Shown here one piece after another: positions 46,441 to 55,410 of a DNA stretch of 64,000 nucleotides. Position numbers and translations under genes: made by a program. Position 1 is the stretch's first letter. Each line of letters starts with the position of its first letter. The notes beneath the pieces are model-generated. The model saw only the letters and a list, made by a program, of their open reading frames with translations. It searched no databases and had not been told where the DNA came from. Origin of the DNA: Paenibacillus sp. MMS18-CY102 (lineage in GTDB: Bacteria; Bacillota; Bacilli; Paenibacillales; Paenibacillaceae); assembly GCF_009789195.1 (NCBI RefSeq), contig NZ_WSTC01000019.1, positions 1 to 64,000 on the forward strand, read 5' to 3'.

Positions 46441-47937
46441 CTACCCGCGCTTCCCGCGCTTATCCGCCATAACCGTTAATTCATTCACGAGTGCATCCAG
46501 TTCGGCATACCCATCCACGATCTGTCCGATCTTGCCGTCCTGATGCTCCATGCTGGCGGATACCTCTTCGACCGATGCCATGTTCTCTTCCGTCGTTGCT
46601 GCGATTTGAACGACCTGAGAAGCCATGCGGCCGTATTCCTCCTGCAGTGCGGTGGAGGAGCTGTTCATTGCAGTAGATTGCTGCTTGACGATATTGGAGT
46701 TCTCGCCGACCTTCCGGATGATGTCCTCGACCTGCTGGGACGCCTCATAGCTGGCAGAGACTGCGGTTTGGCCAAGATGAATCTGCTGGCCAACCACTTC
46801 GATCTGCGTGCGGATCGCGCCGAGGATTCGGGTCACTTCATCCGTCGCGCGGCGGGAGTTGTCAGCTAGCTTGCGAACTTCGCCGGACACGACAGCAAAT
46901 CCTTTGCCATGCTCGCCGGCCCGTGCGGCTTCAATTGCAGCATTAAGGGCAAGCAGGTTCGTTTGTTCCGAGATGTCGTTAATTGTGCTTACGATATCGC
47001 TGACGCGTTCGTTATGGGCGGTGAGCTGATCCATCATAACGACGGTTTCGTGGACGATAGTATGTACGACGCCCATTTCTTCGGTTAAACGCCCAATTTG
47101 GGCTGCGCCATTGGTAGACAGCATTGCGGTATCTGTCGACCGCAGCGCAAGCTCCGATGCGCTATTTACGACGGTTTGAACCGATTGTTCGATATCTTGA
47201 ATCGATTCGCTGATAAGGAGGACGGTATTCGTCTGTTCCTCGATGGAACGCGTCATCTCTGCGAAGGTGGTCGTTACCTCACGCGAGATTTGGCCAGTAA
47301 CTTGTACGTTCTCCTTCTGCTCGCTGCTGAACTTGTTAAGGCGCAGAATGGAGTGCTTGAGCTTATCGACGAGCTGCTCTGCCAGCTCCTTCGCCTCCAG
47401 TGCCTCTTGCTGCTCGCGTGTTACTTGGCGCTGCAGCCTTGCGCTAAAGTTGGCCGATACCGCAAGCGCGACCGTCGCGAAGATGAGGTACATGTACACG
47501 TACAGGAGTGAGTCGCTAGGGCTGAACAGCTTCGAACGCAGCGTATCGTCCATGAAGACGTAGGTGCTGACGCCCATTCCTAGCACGCCTGCTAGTATGA
47601 TCGGTTTGTAGTTGGCGTAGAGTGTGATTACAGCAATGTTCACATAGACAAGAAAATATGTGCTGATGACCGGATTAGGGTCAGAGACAATTAGAATGAA
47701 TGTTATCGATGTCATTACGATCGGCACGAGATACATGATGTAGGAGACGAGAATGCGCCGGTAGGTCATGAAAGTCGTGATGCCGCATGTGACTAGCCCA
47801 ACACCGAGGAATAGCTCAATTAATTTCCAACTAAGCCCGGCGGCCAGATCGCCTACGAATCCAAGGGCGAGCAGCCCCCATAAAATTTTGACGAAAAGGC
47901 GGTTGCGCTTGTCCAATACGAGTTGCTCTGTATGCAT
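46441..47937 (-). CDS. methyl-accepting chemotaxis protein with multi-helix membrane sensor
   Basis: 498 residues. The first ~190 residues hold about six membrane helices and no large outer domain or HAMP. A coiled-coil signalling domain follows, with the hairpin tip [37 protein letters not shown] (core [19 protein letters not shown]) near residue 330-350. It clusters at the membrane and controls CheA, reading an intramembrane or small-molecule signal. GAGG lies 10 bases before ATG 47937. Chemoreceptors with a helix-bundle sensor are less common than Cache or four-helix types. Confidence 0.9.
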   Translation of the reverse strand: MHTEQLVLDKRNRLFVKILWGLLALGFVGDLAAGLSWKLIELFLGVGLVTCGITTFMTYRRILVSYIMYLVPIVMTSITFILIVSDPNPVISTYFLVYVNIAVITLYANYKPIILAGVLGMGVSTYVFMDDTLRSKLFSPSDSLLYVYMYLIFATVALAVSANFSARLQRQVTREQQEALEAKELAEQLVDKLKHSILRLNKFSSEQKENVQVTGQISREVTTTFAEMTRSIEEQTNTVLLISESIQDIEQSVQTVVNSASELALRSTDTAMLSTNGAAQIGRLTEEMGVVHTIVHETVVMMDQLTAHNERVSDIVSTINDISEQTNLLALNAAIEAARAGEHGKGFAVVSGEVRKLADNSRRATDEVTRILGAIRTQIEVVGQQIHLGQTAVSASYEASQQVEDIIRKVGENSNIVKQQSTAMNSSSTALQEEYGRMASQVVQIAATTEENMASVEEVSASMEHQDGKIGQIVDGYAELDALVNELTVMADKRGKRG

Positions 47938-47981
47938 ATGTTCTCAACCTCGACTTCTCTGCTTAGTCTAGGATTGAACGG

Positions 47982-48545
47982 TTACTTGCCTGCCAATGCG
48001 TTGCCAGCTTTTGTCGGTAGGGATAGCCAGTCGTATCGATGCGCATTTTTGTAAACCTGTTCCATGTCGAATACGATTGGGACGACGAAGTCGCCTTTGT
48101 AATAGGTTTTGTCTGCAATCTGCTCCATCGGGAGGCGGAAAGAGACGCGGAGTGCTCGGGCGAATACGGGCTCAAGCAGCGTGATGAAGTAACGAAGCCC
48201 TAACTGCTCAGCGCAATGGACAGCGGTCGAGACGAGCTCGCCTGAGTAACGAAGCCCGCGAAACGGCTTGAGCAAGGCGAATTTATCCAGTTCGGCTACT
48301 TTCCCGGGATTCGCTAGAATAGCGGGATGGTCGGCGAATGGCGCAATTTCATCGATAAGGCTGCTGCCTGCCTCGTAGGGTTTAACCTCCGAGGTGCCTA
48401 CATATTCTCCTTCAGGTGTGATGACGACATAACGGGCTAGCGTATGACGGGCATATTCCAATTCATATCCTTTTTCTTGCCATACGGAGACCCACACATT
48501 GTTAAACATGGTTAGGTCATGCTGGTCTTCTACTTGTCTGTACAT
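47982..48545 (-). CDS. GNAT-fold acyltransferase-like protein
   Basis: 187 residues from ATG 48545, with AGGAGTG upstream; longer frames to 48647 have no ribosome site. The pattern YVVITPEGEYVGTSEVKPYE, then VAELDKFALLKPFRGLRYSG and LRYFITLLEPVFARAL, recalls the GNAT superfamily and more distantly N-acyl amino acid or autoinducer synthases. The chemoreceptor gene lies 44 bases downstream on the same strand. The substrate is unknown. Confidence 0.6.
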   Translation of the reverse strand: MYRQVEDQHDLTMFNNVWVSVWQEKGYELEYARHTLARYVVITPEGEYVGTSEVKPYEAGSSLIDEIAPFADHPAILANPGKVAELDKFALLKPFRGLRYSGELVSTAVHCAEQLGLRYFITLLEPVFARALRVSFRLPMEQIADKTYYKGDFVVPIVFDMEQVYKNAHRYDWLSLPTKAGNALAGK

Positions 48546-48836
48546 CGGATCATTCACTCCTATTCCTATCTTTAGTTTCATTCCCCGGGACTTACTAGAA
48601 TATGAATGTCCCTCCTTTGTTACTGTTAATAACACCAATCGTACCAATTATTGGGGAGAAATCAGATAGGCCATAAGTCCGATTGTTTGCTAGAGGCAAG
48701 CAGAATCGGTACACTACGCACCGTATAGACCATAATATCGACAAAAATATGTATATAGTTTAGATAGATGGCGATATATCTATTTGATATACGGTTCATT
48801 TTCTGATTAAACATATAAGAATTATAAGAAATAAGA

Positions 48837-48892
48837 TATCCGCCGAAAGGTTGAGGGGACCTTAGGTGGTGTTGTGCGCCTATCGGCGGATA
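48837..48892. repeat. 10-bp inverted repeat enclosing a nested hairpin
   Basis: TATCCGCCGA (48837-48846) and TCGGCGGATA (48883-48892) can form the outer stem. Inside, AAGGT..ACCTT can form a second one. It lies in the 400-base gap 48546-48945, which is otherwise AT-rich with a short palindrome near 48760-48785 (AGATAGAT..ATATCTAT). No T run follows, so it is not a typical terminator. Confidence 0.5.
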
Positions 48893-48945
48893 TTAGGCGA
48901 TGGATTGTCGGATAGCGCTGTCATCTCATGTCGAGATGCAAATGG

Positions 48946-49572
48946 TCATCCTGTGTAGTGAACATGCTGAAGCAGCAGCTTCCAGTAAGCGTCATTCGCG
49001 TTCCAAATGTCGGGCTGCTCTGGAAGCGTAACCGCGCATACATGCTTATGCGGCCAATGGTCTTCGATTAATGTGGGCACTGGATTGTGGTTGACCAGCA
49101 GCACATGAAACTCGCCTTTGACGGTCTTCTTGAGCGCTTGCTCCAGCGCTAACGCTTCGTCGGGCAGCCCGCCCGTCCGGATGAATAAGATACGTCGGCA
49201 GCTTGCCATTTTGTTCAAAAACCGTTCGATTCTTCGATCCATCTTCGTGCGGAATGCGTCGTAATCCGGCCAATAGCCTGCGCTGTTGCGGCTTAGAGGG
49301 AAGTCGTGCACGATGATCATGCCGTTGGCGACATCGCGCAGCAGCAGGAAGTAGCCTGCCGTACCATGATAAACGAGGTTGTGGCGGAGCCCAAAATCGC
49401 TGAATCGATTGTTAATCATCCGATTCACATCGGATAGGCGGATGACCTCTACCCAGTCCAATACGCCGGTGTAGGGCCGAATGCCATTGCGCTCAAGCTG
49501 GATCGCTGGCAAGCAGTTCAGGCCTAGGCTGAATATCGCGTCATATTGGCCGGATATCTCTTTTAGTTCCAT
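48946..49572 (-). CDS. DUF1796 family putative cysteine peptidase
   Basis: About 208 residues. It starts YDAIFSLGLNCLPAIQLERN with Cys near residue 20, followed by GVLDWVEV, YFLLLRDVANG and IVHDFP, matching the DUF1796 papain-like family found near glycosyltransferase genes. ATG 49572 has GCGAGGA upstream. It is next to the FkbM methyltransferase and opposite the GT operon, hinting at a surface-glycan role. The activity of the family is not established. Confidence 0.75.
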   Translation of the reverse strand: MELKEISGQYDAIFSLGLNCLPAIQLERNGIRPYTGVLDWVEVIRLSDVNRMINNRFSDFGLRHNLVYHGTAGYFLLLRDVANGMIIVHDFPLSRNSAGYWPDYDAFRTKMDRRIERFLNKMASCRRILFIRTGGLPDEALALEQALKKTVKGEFHVLLVNHNPVPTLIEDHWPHKHVCAVTLPEQPDIWNANDAYWKLLLQHVHYTG

Positions 49573-49714
49573 TCGAATGTCCTCGCTTTCCATCTAGCAG
49601 TTACCCTATTCTATGTGCGCGATTGTTCGCCCGTACGGGCTGCCTTGACCAAGCATAAGATAGAGGGAGTAACAACCGGAAGATGGATGGAATGATAGGA
49701 GGCTTTCATAGACG

Positions 49715-50098
49715 ATGATGGAAGAGGCGGCATTCAAGCTAGACAAAAGCCAAGTCGTCCCTTTTTTGCTTACGGATTGGGAGGTGCCGGCCGCGACGCT
49801 TACGCTGAAGACGCAGCGGCGGAACACGCGCATCCGCCTTACCTTTGAAATTGGATGGAGCAAGCCAGTGACAGCTGATTTAGGAGAGTTCGAGGTTATC
49901 ATTCGGGAAGGTTCCTCTACCGGCAGAGAGGTGTTTCGAGGCTCGGAGATGTGCCATTGGAATGCGCTCATGCAGATGGACTGCGAGCTAGTCGCTCCAG
50001 TTGCCGGAGAACATTCTTATTGGTTGAATGTGATGTCTGACGGGCGGCGTGCTATTATCAACGGCCCGATCGTGTTTCATGCCGCTACGGTATCCTAA
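49715..50098 (+). CDS. uncharacterised beta-rich protein
   Basis: 127 residues without a signal peptide. Alternating strands (VPAATLTLKTQRRNTRIRLT; GEFEVIIREGSSTGREVF; HSYWLNVMSDGRRAIINGPI) suggest a jelly-roll-like fold such as those of spore-surface trimer domains; that is a guess. ATAGGAGG lies ~13 bases before ATG 49715, a slightly long spacing. It lies 33 bases before the FkbM gene in the same direction. Confidence 0.6.
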   Translation: MMEEAAFKLDKSQVVPFLLTDWEVPAATLTLKTQRRNTRIRLTFEIGWSKPVTADLGEFEVIIREGSSTGREVFRGSEMCHWNALMQMDCELVAPVAGEHSYWLNVMSDGRRAIINGPIVFHAATVS

Positions 50099-50131
50099 CT
50101 TCGGAGTCTAACATATTGGAGGAGGTTCTCT

Positions 50132-50911
50132 ATGAATACGAAAACGACGGTTTTAAGGCTGCCAAACTACCCGCATCCTTATGCGATCAGCTCGAACTCA
50201 GCGGATATGATACTGGCGGGCATCGAGAAAAACGGCGGTTATTATGAACCGCACATCATGAATGTGCTTCGCCATATCGTAAAGCCGGATAGCGTGTGCC
50301 TTGACATTGGAGCCAACATTGGCGCGATATCGCTTGGCATGAGCACTTATGCGCCGCAAGGCCGTATTTTTGCATTCGAGCCATCAGCGGTGAATTTCAA
50401 CTACTTGTCCCATAATGTGCAGCAGAATGGGATTCGCACCGTGGAGCCGGTGCAGCTTGGCGTATATGATCGCAACACAAAGCTGCAGTTTTCTTATATT
50501 GATTTTGGCGGCGGTTGGTCGCATATTACGACGGAGCATGCGGAGCGCGGCATTCAAGAGACGGTCCAATGCGTTCGCATTGACGATTGGGCGAAGAAGC
50601 GGGGGCTTTCGCGCGTGGATCTGATTAAACTCGATGTGGAAGGGGCTGAAGTGCCTGCACTGCATGGCATGGCCGGAACGATCGGGAAGTTTAAGCCAGA
50701 TCTGATTGTGGAATTCAATCCTGGCGCCCAGCAAGTCATTTTTCAAGAAAATCCACAAATTCTCTATAATACGCTATGTGGATTGTATCCTAATTTGTAT
50801 ATTATTGACTTTGATTATACCGTTCCGCGTTTAGTTTCCTTCGAGCAGCTCATGAGCTTGTTCCATAGCGGGCGTGAAGTTGTCGATATTTATTGCACAT
50901 TCAAGGGTTGA
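50132..50911 (+). CDS. FkbM family SAM-dependent methyltransferase
   Basis: 259 residues: the Rossmann motif VCLDIGANIGAISLGMST, FAFEPSAVNFNYL, LDVEGAEVPALHGM (family hallmark D-VEG-E) and IVEFNPGAQQ. FkbM enzymes usually methylate sugars or glycans. AGGAGGT precedes the ATG. With the DUF1796 gene and the nearby glycosyltransferase operon it fits surface-glycan decoration. Confidence 0.88.
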   Translation: MNTKTTVLRLPNYPHPYAISSNSADMILAGIEKNGGYYEPHIMNVLRHIVKPDSVCLDIGANIGAISLGMSTYAPQGRIFAFEPSAVNFNYLSHNVQQNGIRTVEPVQLGVYDRNTKLQFSYIDFGGGWSHITTEHAERGIQETVQCVRIDDWAKKRGLSRVDLIKLDVEGAEVPALHGMAGTIGKFKPDLIVEFNPGAQQVIFQENPQILYNTLCGLYPNLYIIDFDYTVPRLVSFEQLMSLFHSGREVVDIYCTFKG

Positions 50912-51076
50912 ATCATTTGAGAATGATGAGAAAACGTCTGAGAATGCTCTAATCTTTTCCAAAAACTGATCTGTGAATTTACAAGTCCCCCCGTGTTACG
51001 ATGTTGGCGTCGAAGAGAACGGATGGCACGAGCTTCCATTCGAACGGCCAAATAACCGGATACGGGGAGGATGTAC

Positions 51077-51742
51077 ATGAAAAACATGCTACTGGTTCGC
51101 AAAACGGCAGCAGTTGCACTTATCGCAGGAATGGCGTTCACGGGAATTGGGGCAGCAGCCCACACCGCTTCGGCGGCGGTGCCAGTGACGGCTTCATATA
51201 AAACCATCACGATTGGCAGCCCGGCCCAATTGCAGCAGATAGCCGCACAATTCGGCATTACGCTCGACTGGAACCAGATCTGGAACGGGGGAGGCGCCGT
51301 CACCGTGACGAAGCCAAGCACCGGGACGAGTACGGGGACGAAACCGAGTACAGGAACAAGCACAACGACGAATGCGAGCGCATTTGCGCAGCAGGTTGTA
51401 ACATTAGTCAATCAGGAGCGCGCTAAGGCCGGTCTGGCTGCTTTATCGACGGATTCCTTGCTGGCAACGGTCGCAACGGACAAAGCGAAGGATATGTACA
51501 ATAACAACTACTTCAGCCACACGTCGCCAACTTACGGCTCTCCATTCGATATGATGCGGGCCTACGGCGTAAGCTATTCGTATGCTGGCGAGAATATCGC
51601 GAAGGGTCAGCGCACACCGCAGGAAGTTATGGCGGCTTGGATGAACAGTGCTGGCCATAAAGCGAATATTTTGAGCAAAAATTTCAAAAAAATCGGCGTT
51701 GCGTATTACAATGGCGAATGGGTACAAGAATTTACGGGTTAA
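51077..51742 (+). CDS. secreted CAP/SCP-domain protein (YkwD-like)
   Basis: 221 residues. A signal peptide (KTAAVALIAGMAFTGIGAAA, cleavage near ASAA), a Thr/Gly/Ser linker (~85-105), and a CAP domain of ~120 residues. The domain shows QQVVTLVNQERAKAGLAALS, YFSHTSPTYGSPFDMM, SYAGENIAKGQ and WMNSAGHKANIL, with the metal-binding histidines. ATG 51077 follows GGAGG at proper spacing; the ATG at 51071 abuts it. It is a common extracellular family of unknown enzymatic role. 50912-51076 shows no gene. Confidence 0.9.
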   Translation: MKNMLLVRKTAAVALIAGMAFTGIGAAAHTASAAVPVTASYKTITIGSPAQLQQIAAQFGITLDWNQIWNGGGAVTVTKPSTGTSTGTKPSTGTSTTTNASAFAQQVVTLVNQERAKAGLAALSTDSLLATVATDKAKDMYNNNYFSHTSPTYGSPFDMMRAYGVSYSYAGENIAKGQRTPQEVMAAWMNSAGHKANILSKNFKKIGVAYYNGEWVQEFTG

Positions 51743-51792
51743 CATCAAACTTAGCCTAGCCCGAGCCCGTTAATTGAAATGGCCTATTAACC

Positions 51793-51857
51793 AAAAGAGT
51801 TAAGCTTCAGCAAGCGCTATGCGCGATCTATATGCTGAAGCTTAACTCTTTTTTTAT
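51793..51857. terminator. bidirectional terminator
   Basis: AAAAGAGTTAAGCTTCAGCA pairs with TGCTGAAGCTTAACTCTTTT (20 bp), with A and T runs at the ends. It stops the CAP gene and the minus-strand glycan operon. Confidence 0.88.
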
Positions 51858-53195
51858 TTAGGATAACAGCCCTAACATCTGTAGGCGCTGCCTCATCGCA
51901 TGGCCAGTGCTAAGCGGATGGAAACGGACACTCAAGGAATGGGCGGCCATCGCGCCAAGCCGCTCGCATGCGGCTCGGTCGCTTGCAAGCCTGTGCATGA
52001 GCTCTGCTGCGTGGCCGATGTCAGGCTCAGCCCAATAATTGCCGGCTTCGTAAGGGCCAATCGTACGTGTAATGGGCGTAAGCGTGTAGCGAACAGGGCA
52101 ACCGGCACCATGCTGGACCAGCTCTGTGCTGCCGGACCAATCGGTTGCGATGGCGGGCTTTCCTCGTGCCATGGCTTCCGCGATGCCGAGCCCGAATCCC
52201 TCTGCCCGATGCAGCGACACATAAGCATTGCACGCCGCTAGCAAGCCGCCTGTTTCCTGGCGGGTCATTCCGGCTTCAATATAATAGACGTTGCTGCTGC
52301 CGAGCATCCGTTGCTTGAGCCGTTCGAGCTCAGCGCTGCTGTTATGCGCGTTATTGACTTTGATGACAAGCCCGACGGAAGGGTTGTGGCGGCCGAACGC
52401 TTGCAAGAACGCCTCCAGTGTGCCAAGCGGGTTTTTGCGTTCAATAAAGCTGTACGTATCAAACATGGTGGCAAATAGGAAAGGCTCTTGCGGCAGGCCG
52501 TAATAGAAACGCCCGGGACGGAAGCCATCATCGGGCATGCAGCCATAAGGCATCGTGATGACGGGGAGAGGGCTTTTCGCTGCGATGGCTTCTCGGACGA
52601 AAGCGGACGGCGTCCAGATTTCTTGAAAGTATGGCCAGTAATTCGCCCACTCGTCTGGAATCGCATTAAGCTCCCAATGCCAATAGCCGACCGTATATTT
52701 ACGCTCGACTAGGCGATGGCCGTACCTCGCGAATACGTGAGGAAGCATATCTGGATTGAATTGCAGGATGGAGCAGCGGTGCAACGGCTCTGATTGTTCA
52801 AGCGACACGGTGGAGAGGTCGGTTGTACGGTTCAATGAGAGCGCATCACAGGAAACGATCGAAGTGGGGACGTTGGCCGCAAGAAGCGAAGCGGCTTGCA
52901 GCCGGCACGCTTCTCCGACGCCGGACTCAGCTCGGCTGAAACCAATAAGCTGAACGCCGGGCATCCCTTCATAGAAGGGAGCCGGCGGAGGCTCTATCGG
53001 CTGCTGGAGAGCCGAAGCCGGTTTCCGCTGCTGCAACCGCGCCTGCTTCCGCAGGCGATGGCTGCGCTTGGAGCCAGCATGGCGCCGTCGAACAAGCTTT
53101 AGTGAGCCTCCCGTACGCGAACGCTTTGCCCGGCCATTCCCATTCCGTTTGCTTGTGGAAGCCAGCGGGTGCTGCTTTCGGCGATGCGCCCTCAT
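51858..53195 (-). CDS. glycosyltransferase, GT4-like, with basic N-terminus
   Basis: 445 residues from ATG 53195, which overlaps the stop of the upstream gene (ATGA); a GTG at 53240 is possible. Residues 1-~65 are rich in Arg, Lys, Ser and Gln. The rest is a GT-B transferase: LIGFSRAESGVGEACRLQAA, VGYWHWELNAIPDEW, MPYGCMPDDG and the donor-binding HRAEGFGLGIAEAMARGKPA. It should transfer a sugar, perhaps mannose or a deoxysugar from GDP, to a surface glycan. It is the last gene of the minus operon. Confidence 0.85.
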   Translation of the reverse strand: MRAHRRKQHPLASTSKRNGNGRAKRSRTGGSLKLVRRRHAGSKRSHRLRKQARLQQRKPASALQQPIEPPPAPFYEGMPGVQLIGFSRAESGVGEACRLQAASLLAANVPTSIVSCDALSLNRTTDLSTVSLEQSEPLHRCSILQFNPDMLPHVFARYGHRLVERKYTVGYWHWELNAIPDEWANYWPYFQEIWTPSAFVREAIAAKSPLPVITMPYGCMPDDGFRPGRFYYGLPQEPFLFATMFDTYSFIERKNPLGTLEAFLQAFGRHNPSVGLVIKVNNAHNSSAELERLKQRMLGSSNVYYIEAGMTRQETGGLLAACNAYVSLHRAEGFGLGIAEAMARGKPAIATDWSGSTELVQHGAGCPVRYTLTPITRTIGPYEAGNYWAEPDIGHAAELMHRLASDRAACERLGAMAAHSLSVRFHPLSTGHAMRQRLQMLGLLS

Positions 53196-55366
53196 AGCCC
53201 TGCAAGGCGGCCTTTCATTCGAGCTGCCGAATGATCCCACGTAAACTGTGACTGCATATCAATTGCCGCGCGCCGTCCTCTCTCCGCAGCTTCTTCGCGA
53301 TTGGCAACGACATGCTGCATCAAATGGGCAAGATGCTCGGCGTCCGGCTGCGCCCAGTTGAAACCATGGTAGTAGACACAGCGCGCTTCGGCTGGAATTA
53401 ATCGTTCAACACGGAGCGGATAGGCGTTCGATTCATTTATAAACTCGGTCTGGGCGCTCCAGTTCGTCGCAATGACGGGCAGGCCGCATGCCATAGCTTC
53501 CATGATTGGCATCCCCCAGCCTTCCCCGCGAGTAGGAAGTACGAAGCAGTCGGCTGAACGGTATAAGCTGCCCATCCAAGCGGATGGGATTTTATCATTA
53601 TGAAGGACGAGAATCCGCTCGGCGGCTGCCCCTAGTTTGAGCTTGCGTATTTCGGTTGGAACGTCAAAGCTCGGATCATTGTTAATGATTTTGCATACGA
53701 GCAATACATCGTCCCGGTGGGCGAATACCCGGGAGAACGTCTCCAGCAGCAGCTCAGGCGCTTTGCGCTCTCCCCATTCGAACACGGAAAGGAACGTGAA
53801 TTTGTCCGAGAACCGTTTGCTGCGAATGCCCGGATGGAAATAATTTGTGTCTACGCCCAACGGCATCACATGGATCGGAACGGTAACGCCGCTGTTTCGG
53901 AACGTTTGCGCATTGAAATGCGAAGGGACCCATACTTCATTCATGCTGTTGCTTTGGGCGACCCAGTCATGCGGCAGGCCATCCACTTCGAGCATCGTAT
54001 AGCCGATTTTATAGCGGCCTTTATTTTTATAGAAAACGTCGCCTTGCCCGTATACGACCTCGACAGCCTCAGGCGATTGGGTACGCTGCTTGAACAGGTT
54101 GACCCGCATATCAGGGCCAGTCTCAGGCTCTTCGAACGGCATAGGCGTGCCAGGACCATAGACATACTCGTAGTTGACCTTCAGATGCTGCCGCTCCAGG
54201 CCAAGCATTAAGTTTTTGGATGTCTCCGTATAGCCGTACAGCGGCAAATGAACAACGGAACGCCAATTGAGCGGCCGTTCGTATCTCATTTGAAGCAGGT
54301 TTTGCCATTTGCTCCGGAAAACCTCACGCGATTTATTGTACATGTCCCAGAAGTCCACGCCGTTCACGCGTGTTGAAGTATTGTGGTAATGATGAAGGGT
54401 GACGCGGCCGTCATTGACGACACGGTAGCCAGCCATGATCGCTTTTAGGCAATAGTCTGTATCCTCAAAATAGGAGAAGTAGTCTTGATCGAGGAAGCCG
54501 ATGCGCTGGATCAATTCCCGCTTCAGGTAAGCGCAGGCGAATACGATGCCCTGAACATCGCGCACGCCGTTATATTGGCGCACGTCTGGTTCTTCTCCGC
54601 CGATCTGCTGCCCGCTTAAATTGTCAGGCAAAATGTACGTGCCTGCATGATGAAGTGAGCCATCAGGCCCGCGTAGCCGCGCACCGACGATGCCGATATC
54701 GCGTGAGCGATAGGCGGTCTCCTGCAGCTTGGACAGCCAGTCGCCTTGTTCTGTTAGGATATCGTTGTTGAGCAGCACGATATCGCTGTCGGGGCGTGCA
54801 TAAGGCAGTGCAGCGTGGTTGCCAGCGACAAAGCCGATATTCGTCGGGTTAAACAGGGGGCGAATCCACGGAATCGTGCGCAAGTACTCCACTGTTCCAT
54901 CGGTGCTGCCATTATCGAACACGATCACATCAACTAAGCCGGGCTCCAGCGTTGGGGCCAGATGCTCGAAGCATTTGCGCGTGTAGTCAAGACCGTTCCA
55001 CGTCAAAATAATAATCGTTACGGGGCGGCTGAGCGGCCGCCTGTCGATCGCGGGAGGATCAACCTCGGTATGGCCGGGGTTGAAGGTTCCGTATTGCGGG
55101 TCGCTCTCATACCGGTCCCAGTGGTGGACATGGACAGGGGGCGCTGTTTTTCTCCGCCTCGCATCACGGCGTCTCCTGGCCAGCAAGGCGGCCCTTTTTT
55201 TGGATAGCTTCTTCGAAGCGAGCCTTCTCCGCTTGCCCGTAACGCTCGTGCGCGATTTTTTTAATCGCCGTTTGGCGGTCGTGAACCGTTTATGATTGCC
55301 CGAGGAGCCGCGCCGTCTTTTCGCTCGGCTCGATTTGCTCCGGCTTAATGCCGTGCTGCTGGTCAT
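53192..55366 (-). CDS. two-domain glycosyltransferase (GT2 + GT4) with very basic N-terminus
   Basis: 724 residues. Residues 1-~75 are almost half Lys/Arg (KRRRGSSGNHKRFTTAKRRL; AALLARRRRDARRRK). A GT2 domain follows at ~95-330 (TIIILTWNGLDYTRKCFEHL; VIVFDNGSTDGT; DIVLLNNDI). A GT4 domain lies at ~375-715 (PIHVMPLGVDTNYFHPG; RGEGWGMPIMEAMACGLPVI). It may transfer two sugars in sequence. GGAGG lies 12 bases before the ATG. It sits between the SDR and the second glycosyltransferase genes. Confidence 0.88.
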   Translation of the reverse strand: MTSSTALSRSKSSRAKRRRGSSGNHKRFTTAKRRLKKSRTSVTGKRRRLASKKLSKKRAALLARRRRDARRRKTAPPVHVHHWDRYESDPQYGTFNPGHTEVDPPAIDRRPLSRPVTIIILTWNGLDYTRKCFEHLAPTLEPGLVDVIVFDNGSTDGTVEYLRTIPWIRPLFNPTNIGFVAGNHAALPYARPDSDIVLLNNDILTEQGDWLSKLQETAYRSRDIGIVGARLRGPDGSLHHAGTYILPDNLSGQQIGGEEPDVRQYNGVRDVQGIVFACAYLKRELIQRIGFLDQDYFSYFEDTDYCLKAIMAGYRVVNDGRVTLHHYHNTSTRVNGVDFWDMYNKSREVFRSKWQNLLQMRYERPLNWRSVVHLPLYGYTETSKNLMLGLERQHLKVNYEYVYGPGTPMPFEEPETGPDMRVNLFKQRTQSPEAVEVVYGQGDVFYKNKGRYKIGYTMLEVDGLPHDWVAQSNSMNEVWVPSHFNAQTFRNSGVTVPIHVMPLGVDTNYFHPGIRSKRFSDKFTFLSVFEWGERKAPELLLETFSRVFAHRDDVLLVCKIINNDPSFDVPTEIRKLKLGAAAERILVLHNDKIPSAWMGSLYRSADCFVLPTRGEGWGMPIMEAMACGLPVIATNWSAQTEFINESNAYPLRVERLIPAEARCVYYHGFNWAQPDAEHLAHLMQHVVANREEAAERGRRAAIDMQSQFTWDHSAARMKGRLAGL

Positions 55367-55410
55367 GGTCGTCTCTTGCCTCCTTAGCGGGCGCTACTAA
55401 TCAGGAGAGG

